DNA of 64,000 nucleotides from Pseudomonadota bacterium (GCA_021815925.1 JAKAZL010000002.1:62001-126000); one strand, 5' to 3'. Counted from the first letter of the stretch, positions 1-12,590 are shown. Notes: a model not told the origin generated them from the sequence alone. Program-made: numbers and translations.

Positions 1-528
1 AGCGTGAAGCTGTGCCTGGTGGGCGCCAAGGGTCTCGCCTTCTTCCGCCGGCTCGATGCGCAGATTCTCGCCAGCGCATCGCACCTCGGCGACCGGCCGC
101 ACGTGAAGGACCTGATCGGCGCGGTCAAGGTGATGCTGGATGCCTACCGGGACGGGCAGATCGACCGGCTGTTCCTGGTGAACGCCGAGTTCGTAAACAC
201 CATGACCCAGCAGCCCGCTGTCGGGCAGCTCCTGCCGGTGCAGCCGCTCGACACCGAGAACCTCGCCGAGCACTGGGACTACCTCTACGAGCCGGAGGCG
301 GCACAGATTCTCGATGGACTGCTGATGCGCTACATCGAATCGCAGGTGTATCGCGCCGCAGTCGAGAACGTCGCCTCGGAGATGGCGGCCCGGATGGTGG
401 CCATGAAGGCCGCCACCGACAATGCCGGCAAGCTGATCAACGAGATGCAACTGATTTACAACAAGGCCCGTCAGGCCGCGATCACCAAGGAACTGGCCGA
501 GATCGTGGGCGGCGCAGCCGCGGTTTGA
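1..528 (+). CDS. atpG: F1 ATP synthase gamma subunit, C-terminal part
   Basis: This is the 3' end of the gene for the central rotor shaft of F1-ATPase, which couples proton flow through Fo to ATP synthesis at the inner membrane. The frame is open from base 1, so the gene starts before the window. About 175 residues are present; the family is usually near 287. The long C-terminal helix is recognisable, with [20 protein letters not shown] leading to the terminal EIVGGA, which forms the coiled coil with the N-terminus. atpD starts 12 bases after the stop, so the genes are one operon. Only the truncation by the window edge is odd. Confidence 0.97.
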   Translation, partial: SVKLCLVGAKGLAFFRRLDAQILASASHLGDRPHVKDLIGAVKVMLDAYRDGQIDRLFLVNAEFVNTMTQQPAVGQLLPVQPLDTENLAEHWDYLYEPEAAQILDGLLMRYIESQVYRAAVENVASEMAARMVAMKAATDNAGKLINEMQLIYNKARQAAITKELAEIVGGAAAV

Positions 529-1971
<1,443 letters not shown>

Positions 1972-1981
1972 GAGAGCCGCC

Positions 1982-2410
1982 ATGGCCGAACCGCACACCA
2001 TTCACGTCGACATCGTCAGCGCCGAGGGCGAGATCTTCTCGGGGCTCGCGACCATGGTGTTCGCGCCGGCCTCCCAGGGTGAGATCGGCGTGGCCCCGCG
2101 ACACGCGCCGCTGCTCTCCATGCTCAAGCCCGGCGAGGTGCGGGTGCAGACGCCGGACGGCGCCGAGCAGCTGTTCTTCGTCGGCGGTGGGGCGATCGAG
2201 GTCCAGCCCCACCGGGTCACGGTGCTCGCCGACACGGCGCAGCGCGCCAAGGACATCGACGAGGCGGCGGCGCTCGCCGCCAAGCAGCGTGCCGAGGAGG
2301 CCCTGCGGGACCGCACCGACCATATCTCTCAGGCCGAGGCGCTGGCGGAACTGGCGCGCGCGGCCGCGCAGCTGAAGATCATCCAGCGGCTGCGCAAAGT
2401 GCGCGGCTGA
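1982..2410 (+). CDS. atpC: F1 ATP synthase epsilon subunit
   Basis: Epsilon subunit, the rotor-stalk protein that couples F1 to the c-ring and can inhibit ATP hydrolysis. It has 142 residues, the family norm. The N-terminal beta-sandwich contains IVSAEGEIFSG and the GEIGVAPRHAPLLSML signature; the C-terminal part is an Ala-rich helical hairpin ending in LKIIQRLRKVRG. The open frame extends far upstream across atpD, but the ATG at 1982, with GGAGAGCC just before it and 10 bases after the atpD stop, is the start. Last gene of the atp operon. Confidence 0.98.
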   Translation: MAEPHTIHVDIVSAEGEIFSGLATMVFAPASQGEIGVAPRHAPLLSMLKPGEVRVQTPDGAEQLFFVGGGAIEVQPHRVTVLADTAQRAKDIDEAAALAAKQRAEEALRDRTDHISQAEALAELARAAAQLKIIQRLRKVRG

Positions 2411-2447
2411 CGGCGCGCCGGATGCCGGCTCGCGGCATAATCGGCGC

Positions 2448-3836
2448 ATGAACACATCAGCCTCCGCACCGCCGCTGGCGGTGGTGATCCTGGCCGCGGG
2501 CGAGGGCAAGCGCATGAAGTCGCGCCTGCCGAAGGTGCTGCAGCCGCTCGCCGGGCGCCCCCTGCTCGCCCACGTCATTGCCGCCGCCCGGGCTCTTGCG
2601 CCGGCGCGGATTCACATCGTCCATGGCCACGGCGGGCAGCAGGTCCGCGCCGCATTCGCCGACCCTGCGCTTAACTGGGTCCACCAGGCCGAGCAGCTCG
2701 GCACCGGACACGCCCTGCAGCAGGCCGCGCCCCACATTGCAGACCACGAGGTGGTGCTGGTGCTCTACGGCGACGTGCCGCTGCTGCGCCCGGCCACGCT
2801 CGCACGCCTGGTCGACATCGCCGCTGGCGGCGAGCTGGCGCTACTCACCATGCTGCCCGGCGATCCGCGCGGCTACGGTCGGATCGTGCGTGATCCGGCC
2901 GGCAAGGTGGCGCGCATCGTGGAACAGAAGGATGCCTCGAGCGAGGAGCTGCGCATCGGCGAGTGCAACACCGGCGTCCTGGCGGCGCCCGCCGGCCGCC
3001 TGAAGGCCTGGCTCGCCAGCCTGCGCAACGACAATGCACAGCGCGAGTATTACCTCACGGACGTCGTCGCGCTCGCGGTGCGTTCAGGCGTCGCCGTCAC
3101 GCCGGTGCAACTCACCGATGCCATCGAGGCACTCGGCGTCAACGACAAGGCGCAGCTCGCCGAGCTCGAGGCGGTCCTGCGCCGCAATGTCGCGCACGAG
3201 TTGATGCGTGCCGGGGTCACGGTCGCCGACCCCCTGCGGCTCGATGTGCGGGGCGAAGTAACCCATGGACAGGACGTCTTTCTCGACGTGAACGTGATTC
3301 TCGAAGGACGCGTCGTTCTCGGCGACCGCGTGCGGATCGGTGCCGGCTGCATCGTGCGCGACAGTCAGATCGGCGATGACGCCGAGCTCTTCCCGTACTC
3401 CGTGCTCGATGGAGCAGCTATCGGCGCCGAGGCACGCATCGGGCCATTCTCGCGCGTGCGGCCGACCACGCGCCTCGCGGACGGCGTGCACATCGGCAAC
3501 TTCGTGGAAGTGAAAAACTCGACCCTGGGCGAGGAGTCTAAGGCTAACCACCTGTCCTACGTGGGCGATGCCGAAGTCGGCGCCCGGGTCAACGTCGGTG
3601 CGGGCACCATCGTCGCGAACTACGATGGCGCCAACAAACACCGCACGCACATCGGCGCCGGCGCACACACGGGCTCCAACAGCGTGCTGGTCGCACCGAT
3701 CACGGTCGGGGAGGGCGCGACCATCGCCGCCGGTTCGACCGTCACCCGGGAAGTGCCGGCGGGCAAGCTCACCATCGCCCGTGCGCGCCAGGTCACCCTC
3801 GAGGGCTGGCAGCGGCCGGTCAAGTCCAAAAAATAG
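2448..3836 (+). CDS. glmU: Bifunctional UDP-GlcNAc pyrophosphorylase / glucosamine-1-P acetyltransferase
   Basis: Makes UDP-N-acetylglucosamine for peptidoglycan and lipopolysaccharide: acetylates glucosamine-1-phosphate, then uridylates it. It has 462 residues (family about 455). The N-terminal uridylyltransferase domain has the LAAGEGKRMKS nucleotide loop and GTGHALQQA; from about residue 250 a left-handed beta-helix of hexapeptide repeats carries the acetyltransferase site (NFVEVKNSTLG, NHLSYVGDAEVG, NYDGANKHRT). The 37-base gap after atpC contains CATAAT, a possible -10 element, so it may have its own promoter. glmS lies beyond one convergent gene, keeping the amino-sugar genes together. 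Confidence 0.98.
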   Translation: MNTSASAPPLAVVILAAGEGKRMKSRLPKVLQPLAGRPLLAHVIAAARALAPARIHIVHGHGGQQVRAAFADPALNWVHQAEQLGTGHALQQAAPHIADHEVVLVLYGDVPLLRPATLARLVDIAAGGELALLTMLPGDPRGYGRIVRDPAGKVARIVEQKDASSEELRIGECNTGVLAAPAGRLKAWLASLRNDNAQREYYLTDVVALAVRSGVAVTPVQLTDAIEALGVNDKAQLAELEAVLRRNVAHELMRAGVTVADPLRLDVRGEVTHGQDVFLDVNVILEGRVVLGDRVRIGAGCIVRDSQIGDDAELFPYSVLDGAAIGAEARIGPFSRVRPTTRLADGVHIGNFVEVKNSTLGEESKANHLSYVGDAEVGARVNVGAGTIVANYDGANKHRTHIGAGAHTGSNSVLVAPITVGEGATIAAGSTVTREVPAGKLTIARARQVTLEGWQRPVKSKK

Positions 3837-3853
3837 CCGAGCTCCCGGGGCCG

Positions 3854-4744
3854 TCAGTCCCGCGTGGACCGGTGCATCACCCGGGCCGTAAACACCGCCG
3901 GCGGATCGCGCAAGGTTCGCGACGCCAGGGCGAGGGCCTGTCGGATCCGGCGCGCGCGTCCCGCATCGATACGCGCCAACAGCCGTTGGCGCGCGCCGGG
4001 CCTCAGGGGCGCATCGATCGTCTTGTGGCGCAGCACGGCGAGATTGTGGTCATCACCGAGCAGGTCCGAGAGACGATGGGTCGCCTCGATGCGCGCTGCG
4101 GCGCGGCGGTCGCGCGACGGGGCGAGGGCCTGCAACTGATGCCACAGGTACTTCGTCTGCTTGCGCAGCTCGTGGAGATTCTCGGCCGAAGGGTGCGCGC
4201 GAACGCGTCGCAGCGCGTGGCGCGCCCGCGCATAGACGCGTCTGAGGCCGGTCTCGAGCACGGACCAGCGATAGGGTCGGGCGTGCCCTGAGCCCAGGCG
4301 CTCCCGGACTGCGCACAGGATCGGTTGCGCCCTCTGTACGGCCGCCGCCTCGTCATGCAGGAGGCGCCGCGCGCACGCATGTTCGCGGCGCAGCTGCGTA
4401 CGCAGGTCGGTCTGGCCTTCGCCGGCGGCGCCACCGTCCCGATGTCTGGACAGGCCCTGCAGCGTATCCAGCAGCACTCGGCTGTCGCGCACCCCGCTCA
4501 GCGAGCGCGCAACGTCACGCAGCTCAGCGTTGTCCCGGCGATAGGCCCGCTCGCCGAGCCCGGTGCGCAGCAGACGAAGCATGGCCCGCGTGCGCTTCAG
4601 CTCCTTACGCACCGCGTGGACCGCCCGGTCCGACAGCCGGGGAGCCTCCAGCCGCTCGGCTGCATCGGCGAGGCTCCGGCGTGCAAGATGCCGGATGTCG
4701 GGCGGGTCAGGCAGGGGAGCGCGGGATTTCGCGGTCACCGCCAA
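3854..4744 (-). CDS. CHAD domain protein
   Basis: The conserved histidine alpha-helical domain (CHAD) is a polyphosphate-binding helical bundle; the cellular role of stand-alone CHAD proteins is not settled. The 296-residue product is almost entirely helical and Arg-rich. The repeated signatures are visible: AVHAVRKELKRTRAMLRLLR near the start and NLHELRKQTKYLWHQLQAL in the second half, with basic residues and His facing one side. No partner CYTH domain is fused. The start at 4744 is TTG; GTG codons lie close behind, so it is uncertain by a few residues. It is convergent with glmU (17 bases) and divergent from glmS. Confidence 0.85.
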   Translation of the reverse strand: MAVTAKSRAPLPDPPDIRHLARRSLADAAERLEAPRLSDRAVHAVRKELKRTRAMLRLLRTGLGERAYRRDNAELRDVARSLSGVRDSRVLLDTLQGLSRHRDGGAAGEGQTDLRTQLRREHACARRLLHDEAAAVQRAQPILCAVRERLGSGHARPYRWSVLETGLRRVYARARHALRRVRAHPSAENLHELRKQTKYLWHQLQALAPSRDRRAAARIEATHRLSDLLGDDHNLAVLRHKTIDAPLRPGARQRLLARIDAGRARRIRQALALASRTLRDPPAVFTARVMHRSTRD

Positions 4745-4788
4745 AGGCTAGGGCCGATGCCTCGCAGGCGCTATCCGCAATGACCGAA

Positions 4789-4810
4789 ATAGCTATGATT
4801 ATGCAGCTAT
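4789..4810. promoter_or_regulatory. Inverted repeat in glmS upstream region
   Basis: ATAGCT and AGCTAT form 6-base arms around a 10-base AT-rich centre containing TATGAT. It lies in the 247-base divergent gap between the CHAD gene and glmS, in unusually AT-rich DNA for this window. This could be a promoter or operator. Seen by eye only; function inferred. Confidence 0.3.
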
Positions 4811-4991
4811 CAGCGGTGAACACTCACAAATACGCTGACAAAGCGTGTTTCATTGGCCACTCGCGTGCGCCCCTGAGGCCCGCGGCGGGCTCTCTGGCTG
4901 GGCCGTTACCCGAACTGTGCGCCGCTTCTGCCCGGCAGCGGGCACTTCAGGCAAACTGTCGGCCCGTTTCCGGGTATCCAGGATCTCAGCC

Positions 4992-6824
<1,833 letters not shown>

Positions 6825-6849
6825 TTGGGCGTCAGAAAGAGACAATAAT

Positions 6850-6904
6850 TGTCGGATGTAATTAAAGTCGTTTCCTATGGAATAGAGTCGTTCCCCATCG
6901 GGAT
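6850..6904 (+). repeat. glmS-proximal end with spaced AGTCGTT sites
   Basis: Starts TGTCGGATG. AGTCGTT occurs at 6866 and again at 6886, and the surrounding 20-base units resemble each other (AGTCGTTTCCTATGG and AGTCGTTCCCCATCGG). Closely packed transposase-binding repeats at the target-proximal end are a Tn7 trait. The bases just before it (6841-6853) form GACAAT-A-ATTGTC, a small palindrome spanning the junction. Confidence 0.5.
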
Positions 6905-7740
6905 GACATAACATGGAGCACTGCTCGGCCGGTAGTGGGCGACCCGGCGAAGCTTCTTTGTGCTTCTGCTTGACTCATGGGCGGCAAGCCTGCCGCAGAT
7001 AAAATTCTTGCCCGAGAAAGACTCTGGCGAGAGCTGTGTGGCCCGTTACAGTCTTGTCCCCTCCCAGCGACACCGCCTCTTTGCGCGCAACCTCCCCGAA
7101 TCGCTTCTGTCCTGTCGCGACGGATTTCGCGTCGACAACAGATCAGGGGAGGGAAATCAACAGTACCCATGTCGGATGATGGTAACGACTGCAACTAGAG
7201 CTACGGATAATGCCGGGAAGCCCCCGAAACACCCTCTGAGTGACGATTAGCGCGGATAACTCCACGCGCACCGGCGCATGGAGATTTCTCGAGAAGACTA
7301 AGCCCCCTCCCTGGACCGGGACGTGACCATCGATCGGGAAATGAGGGCCTCGCCACCATTTACCGGATAGCCGCGAGGCGCCGAAATTGCGATAGGAACC
7401 CCTGAGTCCGAACGCTCGAGATGCGCTGTCGCTACGCGGTTGCGCAATGGCACAATTCAGCAGCTTCGAGAGTTCCGCCAATCCCTGCGGGGAGGCTCGC
7501 GGTGAGGTGTTACGGGGTGCCTACCCGCGACGTAGGACAATTCCGATGCATTGATCTACCGCCTTGCGGAGACATCCAGCGGAGCGCGTGAGCAACCAGT
7601 GGTTATCAGATGTCCGCGCACGCACGACCGAGGCAAGTCACCTTTGAGAATCCGACTATCTCCCGCAATCGACTCAAAAAGCGCACGTTCAGCGCTGTTG
7701 CCCATATTCCATTACTGCCCGGCTTTGCGGCACGATCTTC
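6905..7740. other. Non-coding or decayed DNA, no recognisable gene
   Basis: Base composition is less GC-rich than the neighbouring genes. Reading frames here are short, overlapping and without recognisable domains. The one structure found is a second TGTCGGATG at 7170-7178 followed by GGTAACGACTGCAACT (7181-7196), close to the motif of the distal island end. I take the stretch as mobile-element debris. Confidence 0.5.
7170..7196 (+). repeat. Internal copy of island end motifs
   Basis: TGTCGGATG repeats the first nine bases of the glmS-proximal end exactly, and AACGACTGCAA (7184-7194) repeats eleven bases of the distal end (13157-13167). Both lie within 27 bases. They may be a relic of another nested or earlier insertion. 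Confidence 0.4.
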
Positions 7741-8071
7741 GAGCCTCAACGCTACTACACACTGAAGCACTGGAGCGCCTTGACGAGGCTCACCGAAGCG
7801 GGGCATCTGGATGCTTCAAACAACTACGCCGGGCGCTGCATGACAGCGGTGGCGGTCGGGACAAAGGCATTTCTCTTCGTCGGCTCCGAGCCGGCCGGTC
7901 ATGCCGCGGCAATACATTACTCACTGGTCGAGTCGTGCAAGGCGAATTCGGTCAACTGCTCACCTATCTGACCTACATCTTCGGCAACGCGCGCAACAAA
8001 GCCATGATGCTGCCGACGCCGGATGAGTTCGCCACTCTCAGCACCGCCTCAGCCGGCCGGTGCGCTCTTTA
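7741..8071 (+). pseudogene. IS66 family transposase, C-terminal remnant
   Basis: The frame beginning near 7741 gives YTLKHWSALTRLTEAGHLDA, then NNYAGRCMTAVAVGTKAFLF and VGSEPAGHAAAIHYSLVESC, which is the C-terminal end of the IS66 TnpC/DDE transposase (the NNxAERxIRPxAxGRKxxLF signature). The frame stops at 7971 after KANSVNCSPI. The homologous tail continues in another frame as LLTYLTYIFGNARNKAMMLP, showing a frameshift near 7955. The N-terminal four-fifths, including the first catalytic residues, and the accessory tnpA/tnpB genes are absent. Inactive relic. Identification is from memory of the family signature and is strong over about 80 residues. Confidence 0.85.
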
Positions 8072-8076
8072 ACAAT
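8064..8076 (+). promoter_or_regulatory. boxA-like antitermination sequence
   Basis: GCTCTTTAACAAT is identical to the core of the boxA element of bacterial rRNA leaders, which recruits NusB-NusE and counters Rho termination. No rRNA gene is nearby; it lies between the IS66 remnant and the peptidase-permease operon, about 160 bases before that operon's start. Sequence match is seen; function here is inferred. Confidence 0.4.
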
Positions 8077-8107
8077 CCGGAGTAGGATCATGCATCAGGG
8101 AAAACAC

Positions 8108-8161
8108 GGATTACCGGACGCAATCGGATTAGCGGACGGAATCGGCTTACCAGACGGATTC
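8108..8161 (+). repeat. Three tandem 18-base units
   Basis: The unit GGATTACCGGACGCAATC is followed by two imperfect copies (GGATTAGCGGACGGAATC and GGCTTACCAGACGGATTC). It lies in the leader before the peptidase gene. The length is a multiple of three, so it leaves the upstream frame open, but I place it outside the coding sequence. Confidence 0.75.
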
Positions 8162-8233
8162 CAAGGCACTCAGCAGGGAACTCGGAGGGCGCGAAGGGCA
8201 TCCCGCGCATTGAGTGCTGGAACCGGAGGATTG

Positions 8234-9244
8234 ATGATCGATGGTCCACGGCAGCCGGAGTCTCGCAAGTCCGCCTCCCATGCGCTGGAAGTGGTGGAGA
8301 TCCGGCGTCGGCATCCCGATGCCTTCAGTGGCGGCGCGCGCCTGATACCGGTCGAGACCGCGTGCGGCACGTTCCAGGTCTGGACCAAGCGATGCGGCGA
8401 TAACCCGCGCATCAAGCTCCTGCTGCTGCACGGCGGCCCCGGAGCCACGCACGAGTATTTCGAGTGCTTCGACGGTTATCTGCCGATGGCCGGCGTGGAG
8501 TATTACTACTACGACCAGTTGGGCTCCCACCGCAGCAGCCAGCCGGATGCGCCCGAGCTGTGGGAAACGGCGCGCTTCGTCGATGAAGTCGAGCAGGTGC
8601 GCAAGGCGTTGGGGCTTGGGCCCGACAACTTCTTCCTGCTCGGCCACTCCTGGGGCGGGATTCTGGCGACGGAGTATGCGCTGCGGTATCAACAGCATCT
8701 GCGGGGACTGATCATCTCCAACATGGTCAGCAGCATTCCCGACTACAACCGCTACGCACGCGAGGTGCTGATGCCGAGCATCCCGCCCGAGGTCTTGGCG
8801 GAGGTCCGCTCGATCGAGGCCGCCGGAGACTATGAGAATCCACGTTACATGGGGCTGCTGATTCCCCATCACTACGAGAGGCACGTGCTGCGCCTGCCGC
8901 ATGCGCAGTGGCCGGATCCGGTGCTGCGCGCGTTCGCGCATCTCAATGCCAAGATCTACATCCCGCTGCAAGGGCCGAGCGAGCTCGGGGCGAGCGGCAA
9001 GCTCGAGCATTGGGATCGCACGGCCGATCTGCCGCGCATCGGCGTGCCTACGCTGACGATCGGCGCCGCGCACGACACCATGGATCCGAAACACATGGCG
9101 GCGATGGCGCGAGCGCTGCCCCAGGGGCGGTACTTGCACTGTCCGGACGGCAGCCACATGGCGATGTACGATGATCAGACCGTCTATGTGGCCGGGCTGC
9201 TCGATTTCCTTCGCGACGTGGCAGGCGCGGTGCCCGGGCGATGA
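8234..9244 (+). CDS. Proline iminopeptidase-like alpha/beta hydrolase (peptidase S33)
   Basis: Cytoplasmic hydrolase of the proline iminopeptidase group, which removes N-terminal residues (often Pro) from small peptides. The oxyanion motif LLLHGGPGATHEY is followed by the nucleophile elbow LLGHSWGG (Ser at about residue 139), an acid in GAAHDTMDP and the catalytic His in CPDGSHMAMY. It has 336 residues (family about 300-320). The frame is open back to 8060, but the ATG at 8234, preceded by GGAGG-like CCGGAGGATTG, is the better start and leaves the tandem repeat outside. The stop overlaps the next start (ATGA), so translation is coupled with a permease, suggesting peptide scavenging. Confidence 0.88.
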   Translation: MIDGPRQPESRKSASHALEVVEIRRRHPDAFSGGARLIPVETACGTFQVWTKRCGDNPRIKLLLLHGGPGATHEYFECFDGYLPMAGVEYYYYDQLGSHRSSQPDAPELWETARFVDEVEQVRKALGLGPDNFFLLGHSWGGILATEYALRYQQHLRGLIISNMVSSIPDYNRYAREVLMPSIPPEVLAEVRSIEAAGDYENPRYMGLLIPHHYERHVLRLPHAQWPDPVLRAFAHLNAKIYIPLQGPSELGASGKLEHWDRTADLPRIGVPTLTIGAAHDTMDPKHMAAMARALPQGRYLHCPDGSHMAMYDDQTVYVAGLLDFLRDVAGAVPGR

Positions 9245-10575
9245 GGAGCGGCGAACCAGCCGCGACCCTCGACCGTGTGCTCGGGCTGCGGCAGCTCCTC
9301 GTGTACGGAATGATCATGATGGTGCCGATCGCACCGATGGCGGTGTACGGATTCGTCGCGCAGGAAAGCCATGGGATGGTGCCGCTGGTGTATGGGGTCG
9401 GCGTGGTTGCGATGCTGTTCACCGCGCTCAGTTACAAGCGGCTGAGCGCGGAATTCCCGGTGGCGGGCTCGGTATATACCTACGTGCAACGCGGTTGGCA
9501 TCCCTACCTCGGCTTCCTCGCCGGTTGGATGATTCTCGCCGACTATCTGCTCATCCCGGCACTCCTCTACGTATTCAGCGCATCGTGGCTGCAGGGACTG
9601 CTGCCCAGCGTCCCAAATTGGGAGTGGGTGGTGGCATTCACCACCTTCAACACCGCGGTCAACGTCGTCGGCATCAAATTACAGGCTCGGGCGCATCTTG
9701 TGCTGCTGTGCGTCGAGCTCGTAACGCTGGCCATCTTCTTCGCCTGTGTATTGGATTTCGTCTTCATCAAGGGACGGGGCGCCGGCGGCTGGTCGATCGC
9801 GCCATTCTTCCAGCCGCAGCACTTGAACTGGCATTTCATCGCCACCGCGACCTCCATCGCGACGCTGAGTTTCCTTGGCTTCGATGGAATCAGCACGCTC
9901 GCCGAGGAGGTTAGGAACCCGCGCCGAACCGTGGGCAATGCCACGATGCTCGCGTTGCTGCTGCTCGGCCTGATATTCATCGCGCAGACCTACGTTGCCG
10001 CGCTGGCGCATCCAGATTACCACTCGCTGGATGCGAAGCTCGGTTTTTTCCAGATCGGACGGGAAGCCGGCGGCGAGGGGCTGTATCTGCTGCTGCTCCT
10101 GGTGAGCGTCATCTCTGCGGCTATCGCCAACGCCCTGGCGGCGCAGCTCGCCATTGCACGGATCCTCTTTTCGATGGGCCGCGACAAGGCGTTACCCTGT
10201 TCCGAATTTCTCTCGCGGGTGCATCATCGCTTCAAGACCCCGGTCAACGCCACGCTGCTGGTGGCGGTGCTGTCGATCACGGTCGCCGTGCTGATGCCGG
10301 AGAAGGTCATTATCAGGTTGGTCAACTTCGGCGCTCTGACGGCGTTCATGCTCCTCAACGTGACGGTGTCCGTGTTCTTCTATCTCAAGCAGAAAAGATA
10401 CCGGCAGATCTTCAGCTACCTGGTGTTCCCAGCTCTTGGCCTGACTATCGTGGCGTTCGTCTGGTCGGGATTCGATCGCACGACGTTCCTGTTCGGCGGC
10501 GCGTGGCTGCTCGCCGGTTCGGCGCTCGGTGCGTTCAAGTATCGGAACTTCAAATCGTTCAAGTTCGCGCCCTGA
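9241..10575 (+). CDS. APC family amino acid/polyamine permease
   Basis: Inner-membrane transporter of 444 residues with about 12 hydrophobic segments, as expected for amino acid-polyamine-organocation (APC) carriers. After a short cytosolic N-terminus, helix 1 begins at LRQLLVYGMIMMVPIAPMAV; the middle of the protein has the LSFLGFDGISTLAEEVRNP signature seen in PuuP-like permeases. Substrate cannot be read from sequence. It overlaps the upstream peptidase gene by 4 bases, so it probably imports or exports a product of that enzyme. A 160-base gap separates it from the convergent transporter gene. Confidence 0.88.
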   Translation: MRSGEPAATLDRVLGLRQLLVYGMIMMVPIAPMAVYGFVAQESHGMVPLVYGVGVVAMLFTALSYKRLSAEFPVAGSVYTYVQRGWHPYLGFLAGWMILADYLLIPALLYVFSASWLQGLLPSVPNWEWVVAFTTFNTAVNVVGIKLQARAHLVLLCVELVTLAIFFACVLDFVFIKGRGAGGWSIAPFFQPQHLNWHFIATATSIATLSFLGFDGISTLAEEVRNPRRTVGNATMLALLLLGLIFIAQTYVAALAHPDYHSLDAKLGFFQIGREAGGEGLYLLLLLVSVISAAIANALAAQLAIARILFSMGRDKALPCSEFLSRVHHRFKTPVNATLLVAVLSITVAVLMPEKVIIRLVNFGALTAFMLLNVTVSVFFYLKQKRYRQIFSYLVFPALGLTIVAFVWSGFDRTTFLFGGAWLLAGSALGAFKYRNFKSFKFAP

Positions 10576-10735
10576 GCCACGCATTCTGGGTATTCGTCCG
10601 GAAATCTGCGTCTATCCAGTCCCATCATTGGCCGCACTGCGCTATCTTGCGACGAATCGAAGGGTGCTTGCGTAGCCTCCGGCTCGCACTTGTTCTATGA
10701 GGTTCCAGTCAAGTGCGCCGATGGGTGCGCCGCGA

Positions 10736-12091
10736 TTACGGGCGAAGCGGGTAGGCTGGTTCACCAGCCCGTTTCTGCATCCTCGCGTACCACCAGTAAA
10801 CCGGTACGCCCGCGAGACTGAGGGCGAGCGCCCACAGGAGCGACCGCGCCCCGATGCCGATGAAGGCCCAGAGGCAATAGATCACCGCCAGCGCCGCGGC
10901 GATCACCCAGCGCGCCTCGCGTGCCCCGGGTTTGGGCACCTGCCCACGCCGCCACAGAACCAGCACCGCGAGCGAGCAGCAGAAGTACATCGGCAGGTTC
11001 GCCGCCGTGACGACCACGCTGAGAAAGGTGAATCCGCCGGCGAGCGAGTCCTGATAGTTCATGAGCAGCATGAGGCTCGCCACCACACCGGCGAACAGAA
11101 AGGCCCGGCTGGGAACGCCATGCGAGTTGGGTCGCGCCAACGCCGGCGGCAGGCTCCCGTGCTTCGCGCAGCTCTGGGCCACCTCCCCGGTCACGAGCGT
11201 CCAGCCATTGAGCGCACCGAGCCCACTCACGACAATGAAAGCCGCGAGCAGCTCGCCGGAGCCGCTGCCGAGATACCGCGTGAGCAGGTCCGCGAACGGC
11301 GCACTGGAGGAAGCGAGCTCTTTCTGAGGAATCAGCAGCAGCGGGATCGCGGAAATCAGCATGTAGATCAGCGCCACCAGTATTGTTCCCGCGAACGTCG
11401 CACGCGGCACAGTGCGCGCCGGATCGCGCACCTTGCCGGCTGGCACCGCGGCGCACTCCACGCCGAGCATGGCGAAGAGCGCGATGGTCGAGGCGCTGCT
11501 CAGAGCCCCGAGCGAGACGGGCGTCGCCGGTACGTGCATTAGGTACGCAGCCGGATGCTCCAAGAGCTGCCAGACACCCAGACCGATGATGGCGAACTGC
11601 GGCAGCAACTTCAGCACCGTACCTACGACCTGCACTGAGCCGGCGGTGCGCAGCCCGCGAAGGTTCACCAGCACGAACAGCCACACCAGCCCGAGAGCCG
11701 CGAATGCGGCGAGCGGCCGGCTCGTGGTCAGCGCTGGCAGAAACGCCGACAGATAGCCGACCACGCCGATGGCGATGGCCGCATTGGTTACCCAGCAGCT
11801 TACCCAATAACACCACATGATGAGGAATGCGACCCGGTTCCCGAACGCCCGTTGCGTGTAGGCGTACGGCCCGTCGTCGTCGGCGAAGGTGCGGGCGAGT
11901 CCCGCGAACACCCATGCCACCATCAAACAGCCTCCAGCGGTGATCAGCCAAGCGCCGAGGGCGTTCAGGCCGTAAGGGGCGAGCGCTGCCGGCATCATGA
12001 AGATGCCGATGCCGATGGTGTTGCCCACGACGAGCGCCGTGCACATTAGAAACCCGAGCGGCCTCTCTGCCGAAGCCGTTACACCGGTCAT
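10736..12091 (-). CDS. APC family antiporter, AdiC/PotE-like
   Basis: 451-residue inner-membrane carrier with about 12 hydrophobic segments. Helix 1 carries the substrate-binding signature GNTIGIGIFMMPAAL, typical of the basic amino acid/polyamine antiporter branch (AdiC, CadB, PotE); helix 6 has STIALFAMLGVECAAVPAGK. No decarboxylase gene is beside it, so an acid-resistance exchange role is not supported by context. Start: ATG at 12091 (MTGVTASAERPLGF). It is the second APC transporter in the island and is convergent with the first; they belong to different sub-branches, so this is not a recent duplication. Confidence 0.87.
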   Translation of the reverse strand: MTGVTASAERPLGFLMCTALVVGNTIGIGIFMMPAALAPYGLNALGAWLITAGGCLMVAWVFAGLARTFADDDGPYAYTQRAFGNRVAFLIMWCYWVSCWVTNAAIAIGVVGYLSAFLPALTTSRPLAAFAALGLVWLFVLVNLRGLRTAGSVQVVGTVLKLLPQFAIIGLGVWQLLEHPAAYLMHVPATPVSLGALSSASTIALFAMLGVECAAVPAGKVRDPARTVPRATFAGTILVALIYMLISAIPLLLIPQKELASSSAPFADLLTRYLGSGSGELLAAFIVVSGLGALNGWTLVTGEVAQSCAKHGSLPPALARPNSHGVPSRAFLFAGVVASLMLLMNYQDSLAGGFTFLSVVVTAANLPMYFCCSLAVLVLWRRGQVPKPGAREARWVIAAALAVIYCLWAFIGIGARSLLWALALSLAGVPVYWWYARMQKRAGEPAYPLRP

Positions 12092-12590
12092 ATGAACCTT
12101 TCAGGAACGCTCGAGCACGTCACTGAGCGCGATTTCGATCAGAACCATGGCCTCGTCGCACTCATCCGGTAATGGGCGTCGTGTTTGAGTGACGAGGTTA
12201 CTCCAGATAGTCAAGGAGCGCATCTACTGGTCGGAGTGCCCGACCACATTTCCGCCTGCCAGGCGACCTCGCGCGTATCCCGGCCTTCTCGACGCGCTGG
12301 TGTGCTGGAAGCCGGAACCCAGGAAACGGGACGTCGGCCTCGCTCCGGTCCTTCATCCCTTGCCCGTCGCGGTATTGGATATCGCTCGCAGTGCCTTGGT
12401 CGAGGACATGCGGGTCGCGCCTCGGAACGAGTCCTGGGCGCAGCACTTGTGGTCGCAGCAGACGCTGCAACATCCCTGCGCCCATAGAGGGACTCGAATT
12501 CCGGGACGGTGCCGTGTCATGGTGCGTCGTGAGGCAATCAATGCGGCCGTGCTTTCGATGATTAGGGCTTCAAGCAGCACGCCAATGAAC
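12092..12590. other. Non-coding or decayed DNA
   Basis: About 500 bases between the antiporter start and the glmS remnant. An open frame crosses it on the plus strand, but its upstream half has no recognisable protein character and it only becomes GlmS-like at 12591. Promoter elements for the antiporter gene must lie near 12092-12200; none stands out. Confidence 0.5.

Noticed and set aside
6845..6849. Target-site duplication flanking the island
   Set aside because: ATAAT at the left and AAATT at the right share only three of five bases, so I do not claim a duplication.
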